Below, one piece after another: positions 1 to 8,413 of a stretch of 64,000 nucleotides of DNA; the stretch's first letter is position 1, and the number at the start of each line of letters is the position of its first letter. Below the pieces are notes generated by a model. That model saw only the letters and a list, made by a program, of their open reading frames with translations. It ran no database searches and was not told where the DNA came from. The translations under genes were made by a program, and so were the position numbers. Source of the stretch: Pseudomonas denitrificans (nom. rej.) (lineage in GTDB: Bacteria > Pseudomonadota > Gammaproteobacteria > Pseudomonadales > Pseudomonadaceae); contig NZ_CP043626.1 in assembly GCF_008807415.1 (NCBI RefSeq), positions 3,286,001 through 3,350,000 on the forward strand, read 5' to 3'.

Positions 1-249
1 GTCGCGGAGATCGAGGTGATGGAGCAGCAGCTGCGGCAGAATCGCGAGCGGCTGCTGGCGGTGATCGACGGTATCGAGAACAAGCCCGAAGGCATGGGCT
101 GCCAGGCCAATGCCGAGCGCATGCTGGCGGAGATGCGCGAGCGAAAAACCAGAAGCCACCCCGCCAAACCTGTAGGAGCGGGCCACGCCCGCGACGAGCG
201 GACAAAGTCCGTTGCTTCAACCAAGCGCCCTGCCCCGACGGAATCCTGA
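1..249 (+). CDS. C-terminal fragment of a regulator-like protein (possibly MerR family)
   Basis: The frame is open from the first base of the window, so the gene starts upstream. The visible part begins with a charged, heptad-like helix (EIEVMEQQLRQNRERLLAVI), followed by a segment with one cysteine (GMGCQANAERML). This resembles the C-terminal dimerisation helix of MerR-type regulators, but no DNA-binding part is visible, so the family is a guess. The last ~25 codons run through a REP sequence (PVGAGHARD is the translated REP), so the original stop has probably been displaced. Confidence 0.4.
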   Translation, partial: VAEIEVMEQQLRQNRERLLAVIDGIENKPEGMGCQANAERMLAEMRERKTRSHPAKPVGAGHARDERTKSVASTKRPAPTES

Positions 250-310
250 ATCCGCACTCCGGCCGCTGGCCGGCCTGTTATGCGGTCGCGGGCATGGCCC
301 GCTCCTACAG
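171..310. repeat. REP pair, family A (GTAGGAGCGGGC type)
   Basis: A copy of the motif TGTAGGAGCGGGCCACGCCC at 171-190 faces an inverted copy, GGGCATGGCCCGCTCCTACA, at 290-309. The pair lies between the left-edge gene fragment and the 3' end of glcC, a normal place for a Pseudomonas REP pair. Other copies of this family are at 9344, 14401, 14970, 30874 and 40611. Confidence 0.85.
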
Positions 311-333
311 TTGCGTTTCACGCGCCCCGCACG

Positions 334-1104
334 TTATTTCCACCCCTCCAGGCGCAAGGTCGCCCGCACCAGCCGCTGTTCCTCCTGCTCGATCTCCCGC
401 AGGTTGTCGCGCACGCTGTGGATATGTTCGCGGGCGGCGCGCTGGGCCTGTTCCGGCTGGCGTTCGTTGATGGCGCGGTGCAGCCGCGCATGCTGGCGAT
501 CGATCTGGCGCTTCTGCGGCGGCCGGTTGTAGAGGTTGTTCACCGAGGCGAACACGGTGCTGAGCATCAGCTCGTTGAGCGACTGCAGCGTGTGCACCAG
601 CACCGGGTTGTGCGAGGCCTCGCTGATGGCCTGGTGGAAGGCGTGATCGCGCCGCGCATGCTCGCGCGGGCCCAGCGGCTGCGGTTCGTCGTAGGCGGCG
701 TGCATCTCCTCGAAGCGCCGGTCGATCAGCACCAGGTCGGCCTCGGTGGCGCGCAACGCGGCCAGTCGCGCGGACTCCCCTTCCAGCAGCGCGCGAACTT
801 CCAGCAGGTCGTAGAGCGTGCGCGGTTGCGAGCGGAACAGGTGCAGCAGCGGCGACACGTCCTCGGCACCGGTCAGGTCGGCAACGAACGAACCGCGCCC
901 CTGTTCGGTATCGACGATGCCGCGTCCGCGCAGTGCGCGCAGCCCCTCACGCAACGCCGAGCGCGAGCAGCCGAGCTTCTCCACCAGGCGCCGCTCCGAA
1001 GGCAGCGCCTGGCCTACCTTGAGCACACCATCGACGATCAGCCGCTCGATCTTCTCGGCCACCTGGTCGGCGACACGCTGCTTGCCCTGTGCATAAGTCG
1101 TCAT
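334..1104 (-). CDS. glcC: GlcC, GntR/FadR-family regulator of glycolate use
   Basis: A 256-residue regulator of the FadR subfamily. An N-terminal winged helix-turn-helix (about residues 9-75, including ALPSERRLVEKLGCSRSALR) is followed by an all-helical FCD ligand domain rich in His/Arg (REHARRDHAFHQAI). It is divergent from glcDEFG, the arrangement known for GlcC, which activates the glycolate oxidase genes in response to glycolate/glyoxylate. I chose the ATG at 1104 because MTTYAQGKQRVAD is a normal GlcC/LldR start; the frame stays open to 1149, but that would add an unconserved leader overlapping the operator. Two copies of a palindrome lie in the shared promoter region. An LldR-type lactate regulator is the alternative, but the neighbours favour GlcC. 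Confidence 0.88.
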   Translation of the reverse strand: MTTYAQGKQRVADQVAEKIERLIVDGVLKVGQALPSERRLVEKLGCSRSALREGLRALRGRGIVDTEQGRGSFVADLTGAEDVSPLLHLFRSQPRTLYDLLEVRALLEGESARLAALRATEADLVLIDRRFEEMHAAYDEPQPLGPREHARRDHAFHQAISEASHNPVLVHTLQSLNELMLSTVFASVNNLYNRPPQKRQIDRQHARLHRAINERQPEQAQRAAREHIHSVRDNLREIEQEEQRLVRATLRLEGWK

Positions 1105-1118
1105 TGCGGTTCTCCCGA

Positions 1119-1133
1119 ACTGGTAGGACCAGC
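1119..1133. promoter_or_regulatory. Putative GlcC operator, glcC-proximal
   Basis: ACTGGTAGGACCAGC is an inverted repeat (ctggt/accag) around a central AGG. It matches the TGGT-N3-ACCA form used by FadR-subfamily regulators such as LldR and GlcC. It sits 15 bases upstream of the glcC start, where binding would allow autoregulation. A second copy is at 1208-1222. Confidence 0.65.
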
Positions 1134-1207
1134 TGAAACTGGCCTGCATGGCTGCGAAGAACCCTAGCTGTCAGGACAGGGCCTTTCCAGTGGACGCCCG
1201 TGCAAGA

Positions 1208-1222
1208 ACTGGTAGGACCAGT
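1208..1222. promoter_or_regulatory. Putative GlcC operator, glcD-proximal
   Basis: ACTGGTAGGACCAGT has perfect 6-bp arms and the same AGG centre as the copy at 1119-1133. The two centres are 89 bp apart, about 8.5 helical turns. It is 118 bp upstream of the glcD start, suitable for activation of glcDEFG. Confidence 0.65.
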
Positions 1223-1339
1223 ATCAATGCAGGTGGACGCCGCCTGACCGGCGGTCGCATTTTCAGCGTGCCGTGGCTCCACGCGACCGCCTGGCGGGCG
1301 GGCGCGAACAAAAAAACAAAATCAGAGCACCGTCAGCCT

Positions 1340-2839
1340 ATGAACATCCTCTACGACGAGCGCGTCGATGGCGCGCTGCCTGCCGTCGACAAGTCCGCCC
1401 TGCTGGCCGAGCTGCGCGCGGCCCTGCCCGATCTCGAACTGCTGCACCACGCCGAAGACCTCAAGCCCTACGAATGCGACGGCCTCTCCGCCTACCGCAC
1501 TGTGCCCATGCTGGTGGCGCTGCCCGAACGCATCGAGCAGGTGCAGGCGCTGCTGAAACTCTGCCATGCGCGCAAGGTGCCGGTGGTGGCACGCGGCGCG
1601 GGCACCGGGCTGTCCGGCGGCGCGTTGCCGCTGGAGAAAGGCATCCTGCTGGTGATGGCGCGCTTCAATCGCATTCTCGAAGTGAATCCACAGGGGCGCT
1701 TCGCCCGCGTACAGCCCGGCGTGCGCAACCTGGCGATCTCCCAGGCCGCCGCGCCGCACGGGCTGTATTACGCGCCGGACCCGTCCTCGCAGATCGCCTG
1801 CTCCATCGGCGGCAATGTCGCCGAGAACGCCGGCGGCGTGCATTGCCTCAAGTACGGCCTCACCGTGCACAACCTGCTCAAGGTGGACATCCTCACCGTC
1901 GAGGGTGAGCAGCTGACGCTGGGCAGCGACGCCCTGGACAGCCCCGGCCTCGACCTGCTGGCGCTGTTCACCGGTTCCGAGGGCATGCTCGGCATCGTCA
2001 CCGAAGTCACCGTCAAGCTGCTGCCCCGCCCGCAGGTGGCGCGGGTGCTGCTGGCCAGTTTCGATTCGGTGGAAAAGGCCGGCCGCGCGGTGGCCGACAT
2101 CATCGCCGCCGGCATCATTCCCGGCGGGCTGGAGATGATGGACAACCTGTCGATCCGCGCCGCCGAGGACTTCATCCACGCCGGCTACCCGGTGGACGCG
2201 GCGGCCATCCTGCTGTGCGAGCTGGACGGCGTGGAAGCCGACGTGCAGGACGACTGCGAGCGCGTCGACGGCGTGCTGCGCGCGGCCGGCGCCACCGACG
2301 TGCGCCTGGCCTGCGACGAGGCCGAGCGCGTGCGCTTCTGGGCCGGGCGCAAGAATGCCTTCCCGGCGGTGGGGCGCATCTCGCCGGACTACTACTGCAT
2401 GGACGGCACCATCCCGCGTCGCGAGCTGCCGCGCGTGCTGCATGGCATCGCCGAGCTGTCGCAGGAATTCGGACTGCGCGTGGCCAACGTGTTCCATGCC
2501 GGCGACGGCAACATGCACCCGCTGATCCTCTTCGACGCCAATGTGCCCGGCGAGCTCGAGCGCGCCGAGGCGATCGGCGGGAAAATCCTCGAACTCTGCG
2601 TGGCGGTGGGCGGCAGCATCACCGGCGAGCACGGCGTGGGGCGCGAGAAGATCAACCAGATGTGCGCGCAGTTCAACAGCGACGAGCTGACCCTGTTCCA
2701 CGCGGTGAAGGCGGCGTTCGACCCGGACCGCCTGCTCAACCCCGGCAAGAACATCCCCACCCTGCACCGCTGCGCCGAGTTCGGTGCAATGCACGTGCAC
2801 CACGGCCAACTGCCCTTCCCCGACCTGGAGCGCTTCTGA
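1340..2839 (+). CDS. glcD: GlcD, FAD-binding subunit of glycolate oxidase
   Basis: 499 residues, the same length as E. coli GlcD. The GlcDEF complex oxidises glycolate to glyoxylate and passes electrons to the respiratory chain. The FAD_binding_4 (PCMH) domain contains RGAGTGLSGGALP (about residue 90) and YAPDPSSQIACSIGGN (about 142). The C-terminal FAD-oxidase domain has FHAGDGNMHPLI and the conserved GEHGVGREKI (about 431). I start at MNILYDERVDG, which aligns with the E. coli start; no strong ribosome binding site precedes it. First gene of a tightly overlapping glcDEFG operon. Confidence 0.95.
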   Translation: MNILYDERVDGALPAVDKSALLAELRAALPDLELLHHAEDLKPYECDGLSAYRTVPMLVALPERIEQVQALLKLCHARKVPVVARGAGTGLSGGALPLEKGILLVMARFNRILEVNPQGRFARVQPGVRNLAISQAAAPHGLYYAPDPSSQIACSIGGNVAENAGGVHCLKYGLTVHNLLKVDILTVEGEQLTLGSDALDSPGLDLLALFTGSEGMLGIVTEVTVKLLPRPQVARVLLASFDSVEKAGRAVADIIAAGIIPGGLEMMDNLSIRAAEDFIHAGYPVDAAAILLCELDGVEADVQDDCERVDGVLRAAGATDVRLACDEAERVRFWAGRKNAFPAVGRISPDYYCMDGTIPRRELPRVLHGIAELSQEFGLRVANVFHAGDGNMHPLILFDANVPGELERAEAIGGKILELCVAVGGSITGEHGVGREKINQMCAQFNSDELTLFHAVKAAFDPDRLLNPGKNIPTLHRCAEFGAMHVHHGQLPFPDLERF

Positions 2840-3879
2840 TGCCCGATGCCAGCAGCGAACTGCTCGAGCAGGTGAACCAGGCGCTCGCCGCGCGCACGCC
2901 GTTGCGCATTCGCGGTGGCGACAGCAAGGCCTTCCTCGGCCGCCCGGAGGAAGGGGTGGAACTAGACACCCGCCGGCACAGCGGCATCGTCAGCTACGAC
3001 CCGACCGAACTGGTGCTCACCGCCCGCGCCGGCACGCCGCTGGCGGAGATCGAAGCGGCGCTGGAGGCGGCCGGGCAGATGCTGCCGTGCGAGCCACCCG
3101 ATCATTCGGGCGCGACCTTCGGCGGCATGGTCGCTGCCGGGCTTTCCGGCCCGCGCCGGCCCTGGTCCGGTTCGGTGCGCGACTACGTGCTGGGCACGCG
3201 GCTGATCACCGGCCACGGCAAGCTGCTGCGCTTCGGCGGCGAGGTGATGAAGAACGTCGCCGGCTACGACCTGTCGCGCCTGCTGGCGGGCAGTTTCGGC
3301 TGTCTGGGGGTGATCACCGAAGTCTCGATGAAAGTGCTGCCCAAGCCGCGGATGTGCGCCAGCCTGCGCTTGGAAATGGGCGTCCACCAGGCGCTGGGTG
3401 AGCTCGCCGAATGGGGCGCGCAACCGATCCCGATCACTGCCGCCTGCTACGACGGCACCGCGCTGCACCTGCGCCTTGAAGGCGGCGAAGGCTCGGTGTG
3501 CTCCGCGCGCCTGCGCCTGGGCGGCGAGGAGATCGACAGCGGCTACTGGCAGGACCTGCGCGAACAACGCCTGGGGTTCTTCGCCGGCCAAGGCACGCTC
3601 TGGCGGCTGTCGCTGCCCAACGCGACACCGGCGCTGTCCCTGCCGGGCGAACAGCTGATCGACTGGGGCGGCGCGCAGCGCTGGCTGAAGTCCGAGGCGG
3701 ACGCCGAGCTGATCCGCCACAGCGTCGCCGAAATCGGCGGCCATGCCCTGCGCTACACACCGGGTGACGATGGCTTCCACCCGCTGCCCGCCGCGCTGCT
3801 GCGCTACCACCGCAGCCTCAAGCAGCAGCTCGACCCGCAAGGCCTCTTCAACCCCGGCCGGATGTACAGGGAGCTCTGA
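2839..3879 (+). CDS. glcE: GlcE, second flavin subunit of glycolate oxidase
   Basis: 346 residues, typical for GlcE. It has a PCMH-type FAD-binding fold: IRGGDSKAFLGRP near the N-terminus, GMVAAGLSGPRRPWSGSVRD, and GGEVMKNVAGYDLSRLLAGS, which is typical of GlcE. It ends LDPQGLFNPGRMYREL, as in related flavoproteins. The start overlaps the glcD stop by one base (TGATG), and its stop overlaps glcF in the same way, so translation is probably coupled. It works with GlcD and GlcF at the inner face of the cytoplasmic membrane. Confidence 0.94.
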   Translation: MPDASSELLEQVNQALAARTPLRIRGGDSKAFLGRPEEGVELDTRRHSGIVSYDPTELVLTARAGTPLAEIEAALEAAGQMLPCEPPDHSGATFGGMVAAGLSGPRRPWSGSVRDYVLGTRLITGHGKLLRFGGEVMKNVAGYDLSRLLAGSFGCLGVITEVSMKVLPKPRMCASLRLEMGVHQALGELAEWGAQPIPITAACYDGTALHLRLEGGEGSVCSARLRLGGEEIDSGYWQDLREQRLGFFAGQGTLWRLSLPNATPALSLPGEQLIDWGGAQRWLKSEADAELIRHSVAEIGGHALRYTPGDDGFHPLPAALLRYHRSLKQQLDPQGLFNPGRMYREL

Positions 3880-5153
3880 TGCAAACCAACCTGAGCGAAC
3901 AGGCCAGGCATCTGCCGCGCGCCGAGGAAGCCGAGCGCATCCTGCGCTCCTGCGTGCACTGCGGCTTCTGCACGGCCACCTGCCCGACCTACCAGTTGCT
4001 GGGCGACGAACTGGACGGCCCGCGCGGACGCATCTACCTGATCAAGCAGGTGCTCGAAGGTGCCGCGCCCAGCGCCAGCACCCGCGAGCACCTGGACCGC
4101 TGCCTGAGCTGCCGCAACTGCGAAACCACCTGTCCTTCCGGCGTGGACTACCACAACCTGCTGGACATCGGCCGCGCGGTGGTCGAGCAGCAGGTGCCGC
4201 GTACCTTCGGCGAGCGTCTGATGCGCCAGGGCCTGCGCGCCGTGGTGCCGAATGCTGCGCTGTTCGGCGCGCTGGCCAGGGCCGGGCGCACCTTCCACCC
4301 GCTGCTGCCGGAGGGCCTGCAAAGCAAGCTGCCGCGCCATCCGCATCCCCCCGTGGAGCGCCCGAAACCGCGCCACACGCGGCGCATGCTGATGCTCGAA
4401 GGCTGCGTCCAACCGGCGCTGTCACCCAACACCAATGCCGCTGCCGCGCGGGTGCTGGATCGCCTCGGCATCAGCGTGATCCCGGCGGCGGATGCCGGTT
4501 GCTGCGGTGCCGTGGACTATCACCTGAATGCCCAGGAACAGGGACTGGATCGGGCGCGGAGGAACATCGACGCCTGGTGGCCGTCGATCCAGGCCGGCGC
4601 CGAAGCCATCGTGCAGACGGCGAGCGGCTGCGGCGCCTTCGTCCGCGACTACGGCCATCTGCTGGAGCGCGATGCGCAGCATGCGGACAAGGCCCGGCGG
4701 GTCAGCGAACTGACCCGCGACCTGTCCGAGGTTTTGCGCGATGAACCGCTGGAAGCACTGCATCTGCACGGCGACCGTCGCCTGGCCTTCCACTGCCCCT
4801 GCACGCTGCAGCACGCGCTGAAGCTCGGCGGCGCGGTGGAAGGCGTGCTCACGCGCCTGGGCTTCAGCCTCACCAGCGTGCCGGACAGCCACCTGTGCTG
4901 TGGCTCGGCCGGCACCTATTCGCTGACACAGCCGGAGCTGTCCCGGCGCCTGCGCGACAACCGCCTGAAGGCGCTGGAGAGCGGCGGCCCGGAAGTCATA
5001 GTCACCGCCAACATCGGCTGCCAGACGCACCTGGGCGGCGCAGGTCGCACGCCGGTGCGGCACTGGATCGAACTGGTGGAAGAGGCGCTCGCCGATGCGC
5101 CATTGGAATCCCTTCAAGGCGAGGTGCAAGCATGCTCAGCAAAGCCGTTCTGA
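3879..5153 (+). CDS. glcF: GlcF, iron-sulfur subunit of glycolate oxidase
   Basis: 424 residues. Two ferredoxin-type 4Fe-4S motifs are visible near the N-terminus: CVHCGFCTATCP (cysteines 25, 28, 31, 35) and CLSCRNCETTCP (cysteines 75, 78, 81, 85). Two CCG domains follow (DAGCCGAVDYH and SHLCCGSAGTY), as in heterodisulfide-reductase-like subunits. GlcF carries electrons from the GlcD/GlcE flavins to quinone. It overlaps glcE by one base and glcG by 22 bases. Confidence 0.95.
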   Translation: MQTNLSEQARHLPRAEEAERILRSCVHCGFCTATCPTYQLLGDELDGPRGRIYLIKQVLEGAAPSASTREHLDRCLSCRNCETTCPSGVDYHNLLDIGRAVVEQQVPRTFGERLMRQGLRAVVPNAALFGALARAGRTFHPLLPEGLQSKLPRHPHPPVERPKPRHTRRMLMLEGCVQPALSPNTNAAAARVLDRLGISVIPAADAGCCGAVDYHLNAQEQGLDRARRNIDAWWPSIQAGAEAIVQTASGCGAFVRDYGHLLERDAQHADKARRVSELTRDLSEVLRDEPLEALHLHGDRRLAFHCPCTLQHALKLGGAVEGVLTRLGFSLTSVPDSHLCCGSAGTYSLTQPELSRRLRDNRLKALESGGPEVIVTANIGCQTHLGGAGRTPVRHWIELVEEALADAPLESLQGEVQACSAKPF

Positions 5154-5530
5154 CCCAGCAGGAAGTCGGCCGCATCCTCGCCGCCGCGCGCGCCGAAGCG
5201 CAGCGCAACCACTGGGCGGTGTCCATCGTGGTGGTCGATGACGGCGGCCACCCGCTGGCGCTGGAGCGCCTCGACGGCTGTGCCCCGGCCAGCGCCTACA
5301 TCGCCACCGAGAAGGCCCGCAGCGCGGCACTGGGCCGGCGCGAAACCAAGGGCTACGAGGACATGGTCAACGGCGGCCGCACCGCCTTCGTCACCGCGCC
5401 GCTGATCACTTCGCTCGAAGGCGGCGTACCGGTCGTGCTGGACGGCCAGGTGATCGGCGCGGTGGGCGTTTCCGGGGTCAAGGCCGGCGAGGACGCACAG
5501 GTCGCCAGCGCCGGAGTGGCCGCGCTTTGA
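5132..5530 (+). CDS. glcG: GlcG/HbpS-family protein of the glycolate operon
   Basis: 132 residues of the GlcG/HbpS (DUF336) family: VSIVVVDDGGHPLALERLDG, a family hallmark, then TEKARSAALGRRETK and GVPVVLDGQVIGAVGVSG. HbpS relatives bind haem, but the role of GlcG in glycolate metabolism is not established. The start lies inside the 3' end of glcF, so it is the fourth cotranscribed gene. There is no glcB (malate synthase G) after it, unlike E. coli. Confidence 0.92.
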   Translation: MLSKAVLTQQEVGRILAAARAEAQRNHWAVSIVVVDDGGHPLALERLDGCAPASAYIATEKARSAALGRRETKGYEDMVNGGRTAFVTAPLITSLEGGVPVVLDGQVIGAVGVSGVKAGEDAQVASAGVAAL

Positions 5531-5643
5531 AAGCGCTCACACGGCCCTGGCGACAGACAGCCACCGGCCGAGTTGTGGTCGCCGCCGGCCTCAAGCGAAC
5601 CGGCGGCGACACCCCGAAAAGCTTGCCCGAACCCGCTTTCAGA

Positions 5644-5676
5644 AGCCCCGCTGCGCGCCGCGTTGCGGGGCTTTTT
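5644..5676 (+). terminator. Rho-independent terminator after glcDEFG
   Basis: AGCCCCGC and GCGGGGCT form a stem around a 13-base loop, followed by TTTTT. It lies 115 bases past the glcG stop and before the permease gene, so the permease probably also has its own promoter. The rest of 5531-5774 shows no gene. Confidence 0.8.
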
Positions 5677-5774
5677 CAATGCCTGCCGGCCCGCGCGCCG
5701 CCCGGGCAGGCGCCACCTGAAAGAGTTATCCACCGCTGACGCTTTGCCTCCGACAACAACAAGGGACAATCCCC

Positions 5775-7469
5775 ATGCAAACCTGGCAGCAGCTCTATAC
5801 CCCGCTCGGCAGCCTCGGCCTCTCGGCCCTGGCGGCCCTCGTGCCGATCATTTTCTTCTTCCTCGCCCTGGCGGTGTTCCGCCTCAAGGGCCACGTCGCC
5901 GGCGCCATCACCCTGGTGCTCTCGCTGCTGATCGCCATCAGCGTCTACCACATGCCGGTGGACAAGGCGCTGGCCTCGGCGGTCTACGGTTTCTTCTACG
6001 GACTCTGGCCGATCGCCTGGATCATCGTGGCGGCGGTGTTCCTCTACAAGCTGACGGTGAAGAGCGGGCAGTTCGAGATCATCCGCAGCTCGGTGCTGTC
6101 GATCACCGTCGACCAGCGCCTGCAGGTGGTGCTGATCGGCTTCTCCTTCGGCGCCTTCCTCGAGGGCGCGGCGGGCTTCGGTGCGCCGGTGGCGATCACC
6201 GCGGCGCTGCTGGTCGGCCTGGGCTTCAACCCGCTGTATGCGGCCGGCCTGTGCCTGATCGCCAACACGGCGCCGGTGGCCTTCGGCGCGCTGGGCATCC
6301 CGATCATCGTCGCCGGGCAGGTGTCGGGCGTGGATGCCTTCAAGATCGGCGCCATGGCCGGTCGGCAGCTACCGATCCTGTCGGTAATCGTGCCCTTCTG
6401 GCTGGTGGCGATGATGGACGGCTGGCGCGGCATCCGCGAGACCTGGCCAGCGCTGCTGGTGGCCGGCGGCACCTTCGCCATCAGCCAGTTCCTCACCTCC
6501 AACTTCATCGGCCCGGAGCTGCCGGACATCACCTCGGCGCTGCTGAGCATGGTCTGCCTGACCCTGTTCCTGCGCGTGTGGCAGCCGGCAAACGTGCGTG
6601 AGACGGAGTTCTCCAGCATCAACGCCGACGGCACGGCGACGCTGGGCGCAGTCGGTGACGGCAGCGGTCTGCAGCGCCGGGAATCGCAGTACAGCTTCGG
6701 GCAGATCTTCAAGGCCTGGTCACCGTTCCTGATCCTCACCGTGCTGGTGACCATCTGGACCATGAAGCCGTTCAAGGCGATGTTCCTGCCTGGCGGCGCG
6801 CTGGAGAACTGGGTGGCGGTGATCGCCGTGCCCTACCTCGACCAGCTTGTCCTGAAGGCTGCGCCTATTGTGGCCAACCCGACGCCGATGCCGGCGATCT
6901 ACAAGTTCGACCTGGTGTCGGCCAGCGGCACGGCGATATTCCTCGCCGCGCTGATATCCATGGCGATCCTGCGCATCGGCGTGAAGAGCGGCGCGGCGAC
7001 CTTCGGCGAGACGCTGAAGGAGCTGAAGTGGCCCGTGCTGACCATCGGTATGGTGCTGGCCTTCGCCTTCGTCACCAACTACTCGGGGATGTCCACGACC
7101 CTGGCGCTGGTGCTGGCGGGCACCGGTGCGGCCTTCCCGTTCTTCTCGCCTTTCCTCGGCTGGCTGGGGGTGTTCCTGACCGGCTCGGACACTTCGTCCA
7201 ACGCCCTGTTCGGCTCACTGCAGGCCACCACCGCACACCAGCTCGGGGTCAGCGACACGCTGCTGGTTGCGGCCAACACCACTGGCGGGGTGACCGGCAA
7301 GATGATCTCGCCGCAATCCATCGCTGTAGCCTGCGCGGCCACCGGGATGGTCGGGCGCGAGTCGGACCTGTTCCGCTTCACGGTCAAGCACAGCCTGATC
7401 TTCGCCGCGTTCATCGGCCTGATCACCCTGGCGCAGGCCTATGTGTTCACGGGGATGCTGGTGCACTGA
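5775..7469 (+). CDS. glcA: Glycolate/L-lactate permease (LctP family)
   Basis: 564 residues with 12 or more hydrophobic segments, full length for the LctP family (GlcA 560, LldP 551 in E. coli). Conserved stretches include [56 protein letters not shown] and [19 protein letters not shown]. These proteins import glycolate, L-lactate and D-lactate with protons. The position behind glcDEFG argues for glycolate as the main substrate, but sequence alone cannot separate GlcA from LldP. Confidence 0.9.
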   Translation: MQTWQQLYTPLGSLGLSALAALVPIIFFFLALAVFRLKGHVAGAITLVLSLLIAISVYHMPVDKALASAVYGFFYGLWPIAWIIVAAVFLYKLTVKSGQFEIIRSSVLSITVDQRLQVVLIGFSFGAFLEGAAGFGAPVAITAALLVGLGFNPLYAAGLCLIANTAPVAFGALGIPIIVAGQVSGVDAFKIGAMAGRQLPILSVIVPFWLVAMMDGWRGIRETWPALLVAGGTFAISQFLTSNFIGPELPDITSALLSMVCLTLFLRVWQPANVRETEFSSINADGTATLGAVGDGSGLQRRESQYSFGQIFKAWSPFLILTVLVTIWTMKPFKAMFLPGGALENWVAVIAVPYLDQLVLKAAPIVANPTPMPAIYKFDLVSASGTAIFLAALISMAILRIGVKSGAATFGETLKELKWPVLTIGMVLAFAFVTNYSGMSTTLALVLAGTGAAFPFFSPFLGWLGVFLTGSDTSSNALFGSLQATTAHQLGVSDTLLVAANTTGGVTGKMISPQSIAVACAATGMVGRESDLFRFTVKHSLIFAAFIGLITLAQAYVFTGMLVH

Positions 7470-7487
7470 TTCACCGAAGGAGCTTTA

Positions 7488-7566
7488 CGTAGGGCGCATA
7501 ACGCGCCAGCGTTATCCGCCGTGTGCAAGACGGCGGATAACCTGCGCCAGGTTATCCGCCCTGCAG
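7488..7566. repeat. REP pair, family B (GTAGGGCGCATAACG type)
   Basis: GTAGGGCGCATAACGCGCCA is followed by GTTATCCGCC, a short loop, and inverted GGCGGATAAC and GGTTATCCGCC copies. The same family is at 9424, 14842, 30772, 33736 and 39287. It lies just after the permease stop. Confidence 0.8.
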
Positions 7567-7591
7567 GACTAAAGTCTCCTGTAGGAGCAAA

Positions 7592-7713
7592 TGCCCCTCA
7601 CCCTAACCCTCTCCCGCAAGCGGGAGAGGGGACTGTTCGGCGCAGGATGAAATCACGCTGTCAGCCGGCACAATCGGCCCCCTCTCCCTTCAGGGAGAGG
7701 GCTGGGGAGAGGG
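7592..7713. repeat. Repeat pair, family C (CCCTCTCCC / GGGAGAGGG)
   Basis: CCCTCACCCTAACCCTCTCC plus its complementary GGGAGAGGG form one hairpin. After a spacer, a second hairpin CCTCTCCCTTCAGGGAGAGG and a GGGGAGAGGG tail follow. The same arrangement recurs at 37119-37239. Such pairs are common between genes in Pseudomonas. No gene is visible in 7470-7750. Confidence 0.75.
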
Positions 7714-7750
7714 AAGCGCCCCAACGCCGATGTTCAGCCAAACCAACAAC

Positions 7751-8164
7751 TCAGAAATCCACCTTCCCCCGCCCCGCCTTGATCGCCCCGCGCTTGCTCT
7801 TGCCTTCCAGCCGGCGCGTCTTCGAGCCCAGCGTCGGCTTGGTCGGGCGGCGCTTCTTCTCCACTTTCGCCACGCTGCGGATCAGCTCCGCCAAGCGGTT
7901 CAGCGCATCTTCGCGGTTCTGCTCCTGGGTGCGGTACTGCTGCGCCTTGATCACCACGACGCCGTCGCTGGTGATGCGCTGGTCGCTCAGGGCCAGCAGG
8001 CGTTCCTTGTAGAACTCAGGCAGGGATGAGGCACGCACATCGAAGCGCAGGTGCACGGCGCTGGACACCTTGTTGACGTTCTGCCCGCCAGCGCCCTGGG
8101 CGCGGATGGCGTTCAGCTCGATCTCGGCATCGGGGATCTGCACGGTGTTGGAAATTTGCAGCAT
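7751..8164 (-). CDS. arfB: ArfB (YaeJ), ribosome-rescue peptidyl-tRNA hydrolase
   Basis: 137 residues. The class-I release-factor-type catalytic domain has the GGQ motif in [20 protein letters not shown] (near residue 26), which cleaves peptidyl-tRNA in the ribosomal A site. The C-terminal tail is basic ([20 protein letters not shown]) and enters the empty mRNA channel of stalled ribosomes. There is no codon-recognition domain, as expected for ArfB rather than RF1/RF2. The start [17 protein letters not shown] is chosen by family similarity; the frame extends 27 codons upstream without a likely start. Confidence 0.93.
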   Translation of the reverse strand: MLQISNTVQIPDAEIELNAIRAQGAGGQNVNKVSSAVHLRFDVRASSLPEFYKERLLALSDQRITSDGVVVIKAQQYRTQEQNREDALNRLAELIRSVAKVEKKRRPTKPTLGSKTRRLEGKSKRGAIKAGRGKVDF

Positions 8165-8273
8165 GGCTATCGGAAGAGTCGGAAAGTCAGCAGCATAACG
8201 GCTGGCGACCAGTCTGTCGCCAAGCCGCAGTACAGCGCCGCGCAAGGCCCATTCCTGACTTCTGCGTCAATTT

Positions 8274-8295
8274 TTGTATACGTATTTGTGTACAA
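8274..8295. promoter_or_regulatory. Operator-like inverted repeat upstream of the Tsx-like gene
   Basis: TTGTATAC and GTGTACAA are near-perfect inverted arms (7 of 8) around a 6-base centre, 119 bases before the Tsx-like start. The GT-N-TAC half-site resembles GntR-family operators. No matching regulator is next to it. Confidence 0.4.
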
Positions 8296-8413
8296 GTTTT
8301 CCTTGCAATGTCATCAATTCACCATTAGAACCCAGCCTGTCACCGACCGCAGTTCACCCTGCGGGACGCCGGCCCCGAAGCCACAAAAAATAAGAACAAC
8401 ACAGAGGTGCAGC

